Below, piece after piece: positions 41,844 through 53,529 of a stretch of DNA of 64,000 nucleotides. This DNA is from Trichaptum fuscoviolaceum (taxonomy: Eukaryota; Basidiomycota; Agaricomycetes; Hymenochaetales; Trichaptaceae): assembly GCA_910574455.1 (NCBI GenBank), contig CAJSYZ010000010.1:1268770-1332769 (forward strand), in the 5' to 3' direction. The first letter of the stretch is position 1. Every line of letters begins with the position of its first letter. Position numbers and translations under genes: made by a program. The notes under the pieces are model-generated. The model worked only from the letters and a program-made list of their open reading frames with translations. It was not told the DNA's origin and did no database searches.

Positions 41844-43313
41844 ATGTCGAAGATACTTGCGAACGTACCAGCGCCTAACGTACCCTACTTTACGCCGGCG
41901 CAGATACCGCCTGCTGGAACGGCGCTCGACCCCCAGCCGGACGGCAAGCCTATCCCGAAGCTCTTCCAGCCCATCAAAATTCGGGGTGTAGAGTTCCAGA
42001 ATCGAATTTTCGTGAGTTTGAGAGAATGCCTAAAAGTCAGGTGGCTGAATGCTGATTTGAGTTGGACTGTATGCGGTATACTACTACTTAGTTGTCTCCA
42101 CTATGCCAATACTCCGCTAACAATGGATCTTTGACGCCGTGGCACTCGGCTCATCGTATGTATCCAGCTCTTCGTCTTTCTTACTTTACGGTAGGACTAA
42201 TCGACACAATTTATTTCACAGTCGGAGGTATATTCACGCGCGGACCTGGTCTTTCCATCATCGAGGCCACCGCTGTCGTCCCGCAGGGGCGCATCACACC
42301 CGAAGACACAGGGCTCTGGTCAGACGAACAGATCCCGCCGCTCAAGCAGCTCGTCGACTTCGCGCACACGCAGGGCCAGAAGGTCGGCATCCAGCTCGCG
42401 CACGCCGGGCGCAAGGCATCCACCATCGCGCCGTGGCTCTCGCTCGGCGTGACCGCGACGGAGGCGTACGGCGGCTGGCCCGAGGACGTGTGGGCGCCGT
42501 CGGCCGTGCACTTCGCGGACTCGTATCCGAAGCCGAAGGAGCTGTCGAGGAAGGGCATCCAGGCGGTGGTGAAGGCGTTTGTGGCTGCGACGAAACGCGC
42601 GCTCCAGGCGGGCGTGGATGTGATTGAGATCCACAATGCGCATGGGTTTCTGCTTGGGGAGTTTTTGAGCCCGGTGTCGAATAAGCGTACGGATGAGTAT
42701 GGAGGAAGCTTTGAGAATAGGATTCGCTTCACGTTGGAGGTTGTGGATGCTGTGAGGGCGGTGCTCCCTCCGACTGTGCCTCTGTTCCTCCGGTAAGCTC
42801 GATATCGATCTACATAAGATTCTGGAAGAAGTTGTTTCTCAGCATCAAATTCCTTTCAGTATCTCGGCGACAGAGTGGCTTGAGGAATCGCTGCCTAATG
42901 AGCCCTCCTGGACAATCTCCGACACAGTCAAACTTGCACCTATCCTCGCTGAGCACGGTATCGACTTCCTCGACGTCTCCTCCGGTGGAAACCACGCACT
43001 GCAGCGCATCAAGGTCGGTGACGCCGCGCCCTCGCCCGCGTACCAGGCACACTTCGCTCAAGCCGTCAAGGAGGCGGTCGGGGACAAGCTCATCGTCGGG
43101 TCCGTAGGCGGCATCACAGACGGGCATCTGGCGCAGGAGGTGCTGGAGAAAGGGCAGGCGGATGTAATTCTTGTAGGACGGCAGTTCCAGAAAGACCCGG
43201 CGGTGGTGTGGACGTTCGCTGAGCAGCTGGGCGTGAAGATCAAGGTGGCACACCAGATTGGGTGGGGATTCGGGTTAGCCACAAGCGGTAGAGGAAAGCC
43301 ACAGAAGGCGTAA
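41844..43313 (+). CDS. NADH:flavin oxidoreductase / Old Yellow Enzyme family (YqjM-like), copy 2
   Basis: Exons 41844-42011, 42092-42155, 42222-42792 and 42860-43313 give 418 residues with the same three intron positions and phases as copy 1 at 21132. Active-site features are retained: [58 protein letters not shown]. Differences from copy 1 are scattered (for example ISATEW for [16 protein letters not shown] for [10 protein letters not shown]) and the C-terminus lacks two residues (PQKA against PQKSKA). Both copies have open, normally spliced frames, so both look functional. They lie in the same orientation 20.7 kb apart with the transposon island between. Confidence 0.92.
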
Positions 43314-43535
43314 CAGAAACCAGAAACTCGCAAAAATGCAAATTGTAGAAATAGACAGTAGACATGATTTGTGAATGTGTACTAAACCTGACTGTTCTCA
43401 TGAATGCGTCTTTACGCTCAATCCAAAAGATGATGTGATTACAGAAATATAATAGATAGGCGAAATATAAGCACAAATACAGGATGCATATAATGATACA
43501 GGCCCGATAAAAGAAACAAAGAAGCAGGGAAAAAT

Positions 43536-44130
<595 letters not shown>

Positions 44131-44516
44131 TGTTGTTTAGGTGGTGTTGTTGGTGGGGTGAGGAAGGGTAGTTGGGTGTTTGGGTGTGCTGAGCGACGTC
44201 GAGCGAGGGTGTAGGATGTAAAGTGTAGAGGACGAAGGCAGCGAGCAGCGTCCTTGGTTTATGTACCGAAAACGCGTCTGACGTGCGTGGCTGTGCAGAG
44301 TAAATAAGGTTTGTGGTTTGAGCACAACAAACCCGACTTGGAGGCGCGCGACGCGCTGGAGTCACGCGTCTTGACCAAACAACAGCAAAGCCTGCTTAGA
44401 TATAAGTACCTATCGGCATCGTCGTTGCGTACAGTCCACACTTCGCCCGTCCTTCCGTCGCCTCTATCACTCGCACCACCTCCACACCTTCAAACCCAAC
44501 TCACCCACCCTCAGCA
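44131..44516. promoter_or_regulatory. Bidirectional histone H2A/H2B promoter region
   Basis: 386 bp between the two divergent start codons. It includes pyrimidine-rich leaders on both sides and a TATA-like GATATAAGT near 44398 on the H2B side. Shared promoters allow equal, S-phase-linked expression of the pair; specific factor sites were not identified. Confidence 0.6.
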
Positions 44517-45121
<605 letters not shown>

Positions 45122-46247
45122 ATGGAGTTCATCATTTTCATGTATCACTATCTCCTTTCACTGTAGTATATTTTACTATCTCTATTTATCTACTTTTTCT
45201 TTCTTTATCGACACCTGTCCTATAATAAATACATGTGCCGTATGGGTTATTAGCAATATGATATGTTTGACGGGTTTGTATCTCATGCTTGTAATCACCA
45301 TGCAATAAAAATGCACAATCACAAACCTACTGCCAGTGCTGCTACATAGTATTGTGTTTCCTATGAGTGATATCTTGGCTACTCGTAACGACAATGAGCT
45401 CGCAGGATGAACTATTGAATGTCATAAACAGGGAACCCAAACTCATCTTCAAAATTGATCACTCATTATGATCCTGTTGAGAAGCCGTATATGTACTTCT
45501 CCTGGTAAATCTCATTTAAGGAATATAGTATACCTAGTACACTCACGGTGTAGTACTCAAATAGATGAATCAGTTCGTACATTTGAAGGTGTTGCTCGGC
45601 AATATCCGGCTCGGCGACAAATACTACGTCCGTCTTTCAAATTCAAGCTTGCCCCACCTTCAACTCAATCTTAGCTGGATCTTTCGTATTTAACAACAAC
45701 TCGCTCTGAATGTTTACAATTAAGAGACGAACAAATAACTGCGAATGAACTTTCTTCTGGTCTTGATCTACGCGTTGCTCTTGGCACCGGCCTTCGTGCC
45801 GCAGATCTCTACTAGTATACAGCTGGGAATTTCTTGAATCTCGCTTGCAGTTAGGCGCGTTGGACAAAACTTGAAAGAAACTCAACTATAACTTGTCTGA
45901 GCGTGTCCTTGTACCTGAAGGTCTTGCATTCCAAAGTGGCGATCTCGGCGTCGTGGGGGCTTGTGTGGGAATGATGGTGGTCAGAAACATAATCCAACCA
46001 CTGGCAACCAATAGCCTCAGGAAGGAACTCCCCTTCCAGCCTGAGAGTCGTCAACTTTGACGGCTGAAAATAGGTCGCCACCCTCATGCGCGCTGTGATA
46101 GCGAAGCGTTGTCTTGAGGCCTTCCATTAGTAGTGTTGACTGTCAGCACCCGTGGCACAGCAAATAGATAATCAAGCTCCCAACAAAGGTGCCACTTACC
46201 CTCGTCTCTTCGTCTTCTTCACTACGAGGTCGCTCGTCTTCTCTAAC
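45122..46247. other. Intergenic region, no gene recognised
   Basis: AT-rich H2B 3' flank, then unremarkable sequence with only short frames. Leader and promoter of the first P450 occupy the last few hundred bases; no TATA box stands out. Confidence 0.45.
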
Positions 46248-48605
46248 ATGTCGCTCGCCAATGGAACAGCAGCTGCTTCAACAGCAAGTGATGCTGGTTT
46301 CGCCGGCGCAAGTGCCTTGAATGGCTACACCATCGGACTTTCTCTAGTCGCCGTCTTCACTTTCTTCCAGTATCTCCAAGCTAGGAAACTCGATGTAAGC
46401 ACTTCTACATTTTCGCGGACTTTGCGATCTGTCCCACTGACGTATATTGGCAGGTTAAGGTGCCCGCACTCGGACCTACAGGTTTTCTATCATCATATAG
46501 AGGTGCAATACAATACCTCAAGGATGCGCGCACTCTGATCCGGGAGGGTGTACGAAAGGTGAATACTAAGTATCGTGATGACAGCATGTCGTAAGAGACT
46601 GATCGCCACTGGTCTTCCTTTCTTCTGCTGCACAGTACAACATGAAGACATTCAAAATCCCTACGCTAGACAAATGGATGGTCATCGTGAACACGTCGGA
46701 GCTCATCGAGGAGATACAAAAGGCGCCGGATCATGTTTTGTCGTTTGAAGCTGCAGTGGACGACGTGCGTAGCCTTACCATTCTTGATGTCCTCTGCTGC
46801 CGCCTACTGGTGGAGTTGATAGGCTGCAACTCCCGTTTGCTTCTCTAACACGCTGGTTGCATTTACCGTTTGGTAGACACTTGCGGTACCCTGGACTTTA
46901 GGCTCGAACGTCTCGGCAGTCCCGTACCATATTCCCATCGTGCGCTCACAGCTTACGCGAAGTCTTGCGGGATTGTTTAAGGATGTGACAGACGAGATTA
47001 CAGTTGCCTTCGAGGAGATAATCCCAGCCACGGATGGTGAGTCATCTGACACAGTTTAGTTGATCTACATAATTCATTGACTGTCGAATTTTGCATTTCC
47101 GCTCTCCGACACGTCTGCGAATAGACTGGACCGCCTTGCCTGCTTACGACACAGTCATGAAGATCGTCGGCCGAACCAGTAATCGAATCTTCGTTGGACT
47201 GCCTCTTTGTATGTTGAGGCCATCATCGACTCCGACCTGCCCTTGCTAACCGTCCTTCTCCCCGTCTAGGCAGAGACCCAGACTATCTAGACCTGAATGT
47301 TACATTCACAATCGACGTAGTGACGAAAGGGCAAATCATTAACATGTTCCCGAACTTCTTGAAACCGTGCGCTCCCGTCCCTTTGCTGCGCTCACACGAG
47401 GGATCATTGACTTCACTCAAATATTTTCTTTTTCAACTTTTTAAAATCGATGAATCAGAATCATAGGAAACTTGATGACGACAACAGACCGCGCAATAAA
47501 GCGGGGCATTAGACACCTCCAGCCGATTATCGAACCTCGCTTGAAGGCATTTGAAGAATATGGCAAGAAATGGTTGGATAAGCCCGTGAGTTACTTTCTC
47601 TGCTTGGTGAACTGTTGGGGAAATGAGTCAAATTGACCATGTGTCCTGGCCAAGAATGATATGCTACAATGGCTTATCGACGATGCGCCCGAAGAGGAGC
47701 GCACGGTTGCCCAACTTACACGGAGAATCCTGACGATAAACTTCGCAGCTATCCATACCTCGTCCACCGTAAGTGCTTCTCCTTCATGATGAATATCTAT
47801 CTAATTTACAAATCTGACGACGTTCCTTTTTCAGTCTTTCACACACGCCCTATACCACTTGGCTGCACAACCGCAATACATCCAGCCGATACGAGAAGAG
47901 GTCGAGCGCATTATTGCGGAGGAGGGGTGGACGAAGCCATCAATGACAAAAATGCGGAAATTGGACAGTTTCATGAAGGAGTCTCAGCGTTACACGGGGA
48001 TTGGAATGAGTGCGTATCTATTCCGGTGGTTTAATACGTAGTCTCTGCCAGACATCTTGAACTAAGAATACTATTTTTTCCAAAGTTTCGATGACGCGCA
48101 AGGCGCTCACCGACTACAGGATGTCTGACGGGACATTCCTTCCGAAGGGCTCGTTTGTCTCTGTCAATGCCGACGCAGTGCACTTCAACGACTCAAACTA
48201 CGCGCATGCAGACGAATTCGACGGGTTCCGGTTCTGCAAGGAAGACGATGAGAAGGCCGCTGCGAGCGAGAGCTCGGTGAAGCACCAGATGGTCACGACA
48301 AGCGTGGAGTATGTGCCGTTTGGGCATGGAAAGCATGCTTGGTGCGTTAACACTGTTTACACAAGATATTTGATATCTAGACCACTAGCTTACTTTTTGT
48401 TCTATGATGATATAGCCCTGGTCGGTTCTTCGCGGCGAATGAGCTGAAAGCGATGATGGCGTACGTGGTGATGCACTACGATATTCGGACAGAAGAGGAA
48501 GGTGTGCGCCCGAAAGACCTCATCGTTGCCTCGGCCATTGCACCTAACCCGAAGGCAAAAGTGTTGTTCAGGAAGAGGCGCCCGTCCCCTGCATCTTCGA
48601 CTTAG
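46248..48605 (+). CDS. Cytochrome P450 monooxygenase, tandem copy 1
   Basis: ER-anchored heme-thiolate monooxygenase. Eleven exons join in frame to 527 residues: 46248-46394, 46454-46558, 46636-46764, 46877-47036, 47125-47208, 47270-47366, 47459-47585, 47655-47768, 47835-48009, 48086-48341, 48416-48605. N-terminal membrane anchor (NGYTIGLSLVAVFTFFQYL), I-helix region INFAAIHTSS, K-helix ExxR as ESQR (about residue 369), and the heme-binding loop FGHGKHACPGRFFA with the ligand Cys at about residue 465, whose codon is split by the last intron. The arrangement resembles agaricomycete P450s of the CYP512/CYP5144-like groups, but the exact family needs alignment. The next gene is a paralog with the same intron positions. 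Confidence 0.93.
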
Positions 48606-49181
48606 GAAAGAACACACCGGAATATCTATGGTGTTGTTACTTAAGGTTTTGATCAATTTTATACTTCGTGTAACATCTTAACGTCAATGAACACGTTTTG
48701 TTAGAAAAGACGTCTGTGATATGGTCATGACCAACATAGATTTTAGTATAGTGAGACTCCGAGACCATCCAAAGAGCCTCTAGTTGGAGTCCGACAGCAA
48801 CAAATAAATTCAGGGATTGTGGATCGGCAATCCCCGATGTGACTGCCGAAGCTTACGTCGTCTTCAAGTTCAGTGCATCGGCAACTCGACTGTCCGCTTC
48901 CACTTTGTCCGACTCGTCATACTGTTATTGAGTTCATAGCCGTCGTGTGCACATCCTTCTCAATTGTCATAGGAAGACAAGTATATCGGATCATCCAGGA
49001 GATTCGAAGCAAAACGGCCCATTCACTCAGTGCTCTTTTGATAGGTCGAAAGATTAAAACCGGGATTGGTTCCGAGTCTTGCAGCATGATGGTCGAGTCA
49101 TAACGGGTATCACTGCTGCGCGATCTCTTGGGTGTATAAAAACCCCCCTGTGAGCTGGTTGCCAGACATCACTAGCACATC
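48606..49181. other. Intergenic region between the two P450 genes
   Basis: 575 bp without a recognised gene. AT-rich 3' flank of copy 1; the promoter of copy 2 has a GTGTATAAAAAC string at 49131-49142, a plausible TATA box about 45 bp before the ATG at 49182. Confidence 0.5.
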
Positions 49182-51365
49182 ATGATTGGTGTATTCAGCA
49201 ACCCCTCTGAAGGACATAATCTCACCTACATTGCGGGAGTGACGATTGCATTGTTGTATACTTCGTCTCGGTATGTTGAAGCTCGTAAACATGATGTACG
49301 TCATTTTCAACCCTATTGCATAGACCGGTACTAATACAAATGTAATTCCTACGAAGGTTAATGTCCCGGCTATGGGACCTACCGTGTGGCTCGCGTTTTA
49401 TTTCGGAACAGCCAAATTTCTGGCGAAAGGTCAACAACTCCTTAGAGAAGGCGTTCAGAAGGTTGTAACATACCAAATCTTAGTCTCTTACCGGGTTTTG
49501 ACAGGATTAAAATGTTCCATTTAGTATAAAGGAGATACATTCAAAGTTCCCGACATCGGTTTCTGGAACATAGTGGTAAATAAACCCGAGCTCATTACGG
49601 AGATCCAGAATGCTCCTGAGGACAAGCTTTCTTTTAACGGAGCACTCGACAATGTGATACATTTCCATTGAGCTCATTTGTTACGCGGAGATTTACCCAT
49701 TACCATATCATAGGTGTTGTTGTCTCGCTGGACAGTCGGCTCCTCTATAATCACAACACCCTATCACGTCCCCGTCATACTGCACCAACTAACGCGAAAT
49801 CTCAATCGTTTATTCAATGGGATGCAAGAGGAAATTGAGCTTGGCTTTACGGAACACTTTCCTGCTTCAACGGATGGTAAGCGTTATTCATGCCCTCAAT
49901 GAATATAAATTTCACCTTAAATGTGATTTTAGACTGGACTGCATATCCAATTTTTAAGCCAGTGTCCGAAATCGTAACGAGAGCGAGTGCCCGTGCCTTT
50001 GTCGGTCTTCCTCATTGTATGTAGCTCACTGATATCCCTCTGCTCCTCTTATTACTGGTTACTGACGAACAGTACCCAGGCAGGAACCCTGAATACTTGT
50101 ACATTGCTGAACATTGGCCGGAAGCCGTTGTAATAAAAGGTCAAATCATCAACTTCTTACCTGATTTCCTCAAACCGTACGTGCATATATTCATATCATG
50201 GGTTCTGCATGGTATAAGCACTAATGAGTGTGATATTAGGATAGCAAATGTGTTAATTCGGTCCACGCAAAGCCATCTGAAGCGGGCCATGAAGCTCCTT
50301 GGCCCAACCATCGAGTATCGTCTCAGCCAATTTAACGAATTTGGCAAAGAGTGGCCCGAGAAACCTGTAAGATCATCCACACGCTACTATCGGGAGTTGA
50401 AATAGCGCCATTTCTCACTTGAAGCTTGTCCTGCTAGTCCGATCTCCTTCAGTGGCTCCTCGAAGATGCGCCTGAGGAGGAACGCACTGTCGAGCAACTG
50501 ACTAGACGAATACTGATGATGAGCCTTGCAGCCACTCTTACCATCACCAGCGTGAGTAGGGATTAGCTTGAGCTGTTCCATACGAGCTCATGCTCAATGG
50601 CACATAGACCTTTACAATGGCTTTGTTTGACCTAGCATCTCGTCCGGAGTACATTGAACCCATACGTAAAGAGATTGAGAGCATCATCGCAGAAGAGGGC
50701 TGGTCGAAGTCTTCGGTAATGAAGATGCGCAAACTCGAAAGCTTTCTGAAGGAGTCTCAACGGTATAGTCAGCTGGCCGGCTGTAAGTCACCATACCAAC
50801 TATCTACAAAATTCCAGGTGAATAACGCTGGGACGGAAATCAGTGTCTTTGATTCGCAAGGCCATGGTCGACTACACGCTTTCCGATGGAACTTTCCTCC
50901 CAGCAGGAAGCATAGTCTCCGTCAATGCGGATAAGATGCATTTCAACGACGCGCAGTACACAAACGCGTCGGAGTTCGATGGATTCCGGTTTATCAAGGA
51001 GAACGAGGGTGGTGACAACGAAATAACGTTTGATAGTAAGTCTAGGACGGCGCACCTTATGGCCGCCACGAGTGCGGATTACCTAGCGTTTGGACACGGC
51101 AGGCATACCTGGTGAGCATCGCTACTCTCGTTCTCATATCTGTGACTCGATATGATCGTCTAATTCGAGCTCTCTTATGTTTAGCCCCGGTCGGTTCTTC
51201 GCGGTGAATGAGATAAAGAGGATGATGGCCTATCTGTTGCTAAACTATGATGTGAAGACCGAAGACGGTGTGCGGCCCAAGAACGTGAACATGGGCGCCG
51301 CGTTCATACCCAACCCAAAGGCAAAGTTATTATTCCGGCGGAGGGTTCCCAAAGTCTGCCAGTGA
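49182..51365 (+). CDS. Cytochrome P450 monooxygenase, tandem copy 2
   Basis: Eleven exons, 518 residues: 49182-49295, 49357-49461, 49525-49653, 49714-49876, 49933-50016, 50080-50176, 50240-50366, 50438-50551, 50608-50782, 50844-51111, 51185-51365. Seven of the eleven exons are identical in length to those of copy 1 and all ten introns have the same phase. N-terminal anchor (YIAGVTIALLYTSS), K-helix ESQR, heme loop FGHGRHTCPGRFFA with Cys at about residue 459. The intron after exon 2 has a weak donor (GTTGTA). Sequence divergence from copy 1 is substantial, so the duplication is older than that of the oxidoreductases. Both copies look intact. Confidence 0.92.
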
Positions 51366-52178
51366 TCGCTTCCACGAGACATCTGGTATCTTCGGTGTTT
51401 GTTACTTCTACTCTTCCACTTCAGTTATTTATTCATATATTCAAGATATCATAGCGAATCCAATATGTACATTAAGCAATCTCTACTCCATTTCCCCCGC
51501 TCATCCACATCCCATCTCATTCTTTTCTCGTCTTCCTTAACTCTACCCGTGTTTTATAGCCTCGCCGCGGTAACTTTTCAGATATGGGAGACATATATGT
51601 ATACAGGACAAGGTTCTGTATTGATTATGGAGGTGCATTACGCTCTTTTCAAACCGACGAATGAATAAAAATATGAACAGAGAAAGAGAAAGAGATAGCA
51701 TCGCATAGACTTGGAAGGGATAAATGGCAGAGCAGAAACACCGGGTGGGTGGATCACACCAATGAATACTTGAAACCTCATTTCATTTCCGAGTAGGTTC
51801 TAGTATGGGATTTACGAGGAAAATGAAGCACAGGTGATGTTTTGTTATAGCACTGTCACGATTACTGATGGTTAGTCGTTATTTATCTTCGTTAATTAAA
51901 GTAAAGAGGATCAACTACATACGTAAGTCATCAGCCAGTTGAGATGTTCTCCAAGAGTGGATGAGGAGTTGATGATGAGCGGGAGAGCGGGAAAGATTGC
52001 AAAGAGAATCTATTAATACACTGGTGATCGGGAGATTGGACGAGCAGAAGAGGATGATAACATGCGCGGACGGTGGTCAGGGTAAATCATTGGCATATGA
52101 AGAAGACAGCAGAAACGGCGGATGAAGGTGAATATTAGTGTAATTCTCGACATGCAATTGAGAGATGAGACGCGTAAT
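51366..52178. other. Intergenic region, convergent 3' flanks
   Basis: Between the stop of the P450 and the stop of the minus-strand RRM gene. T-rich near 51400-51560, with no recognised gene. Confidence 0.45.
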
Positions 52179-53291
52179 TCAGCTGGGTAGTCGTTGAGCG
52201 TTGTACTCTTCCATCTCTGCGTCAAGATCGGCGATGGTCTTCTTCACTCGTTTTGGTCCTTTCTTTACCCGCGTCCGCGTAACTGGCTGCGCTCTTTGCG
52301 GAGGTAGGGGTTGCGGCGGTCTCCTGGGACAGTCGAGGAAAATAGTTAGTTTGGACACGTCCACGTTGGTATAAGTAGCTATACGCACTTCGTTCCGGGT
52401 CGATTAGCAGGGCCCGTAGGTATAGGCTTAATCGCTGCAGCTTTTGGTTGGCCATTTGAAACGCCCATCTGTGGGCCGATACGTTGGTCTAAAGGCACGA
52501 AAGATCTTTTCTCCGTCTGGAAGACTTCTGGGCGAGGGGGTTCATCCTTGTCTAAAATGAGCTCGAGTCTGATTGCTCGTTCTATGATATATGATATCGA
52601 GGGCCGGCGAGAGAGTACCATCCAAAGTCGTATGTTTAATAAGATGTACTATGTGAACACGGATATTTGAGTTGTTTAAGTATAAGACACGCACTACCGT
52701 CTATGACCTTCCCATGATAGCTCTTCCGTGCTTTGACCGCGTCCCCGTTACGCACAAAAGCAACGACGGCTACACCCATCGGTATCCCCTTGGAGCTGTA
52801 CGCCATGAAAGAAGACCGCAGATCAACCGGTCCAATTGTTTTCTTCATTAAATCCTGAATGGCCCGACCCCGGCATAAGATGATTATCATACCATGGATG
52901 TGGACCGAAAGATAGGGAGAAGATATAGACAGTCAGTTGGGACTCATGTCATTCTTTCATCGCGTCGAGACAGTCCTATAACCTATTTGTTTGAAGGTTG
53001 AAGACGCATGGCTTCACGCGTCCGTCACGTCCCATCTTTCCAGAAATTATATCGGACTTTCTGACTCTACCCGCAAAGAAAGAAACAAGAGCTCACCAAA
53101 ACCTCCTCCTCGCCGACATCATTCGGGAGATTGCTTAACAAAATCTTGCTTCCGGGCGCACCTTGCGGCATGTTCCTCTCATTCCAAGCCGGCGCCGGCT
53201 GCACCCCTTTCTTCATCGCCTGGCCCGCAACCCCACCGTGAAAGCTTCTGTGTCTAGCAGCTACTGCGCGACGGTCATCTTTTCTGTTCAT
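52179..53291 (-). CDS. RRM RNA-binding protein resembling ALY/REF (Yra1-type) mRNA export adaptors
   Basis: Exons on the minus strand: 53291-53097, 52854-52698, 52581-52389, 52323-52179, giving 229 residues. The N-terminus is basic and Gly-containing (AARHRSFHGGVAGQAMKKG), followed by an RRM: RNP2-like SKILLSNLPNDVGEEEV, then KKTIGPVDLRSSFM, SKGIPMGVAVVAFV in the RNP1 position, and IRLELILD as the last strand. The C-terminal half is Pro/Arg/Lys-rich (TRTRVKKGPKRVKKTIADLD) and ends with an acidic DAEMEEYNAQ helix, similar to the C-terminal box of ALY/REF proteins that contacts the helicase Sub2/UAP56. These adaptors link spliced mRNA to the export receptor. The first exon could extend further upstream; the ATG at 53291 is the first in frame. 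Confidence 0.75.
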
Positions 53292-53529
53292 GATATAACC
53301 GTAGATTCAAGTGTGCACGAGTCGGTAGGGTACGAAGTCAGAAGCGAACTTGAAGGAGATGGTGGGGCTTATGTAACTAAAGCTTGGACGCGTTGTTGCC
53401 CAACTTGGACGCGACTGGGTTATCCACAACCACAATCTCTATCCATCATTGAGCCCGTCTCTTAAACAAAGTAAGTTACTTGACGCTCGCTAGCTACTAA
53501 CTGACCGCGGGTGCTTCTGCTAGGAGATC

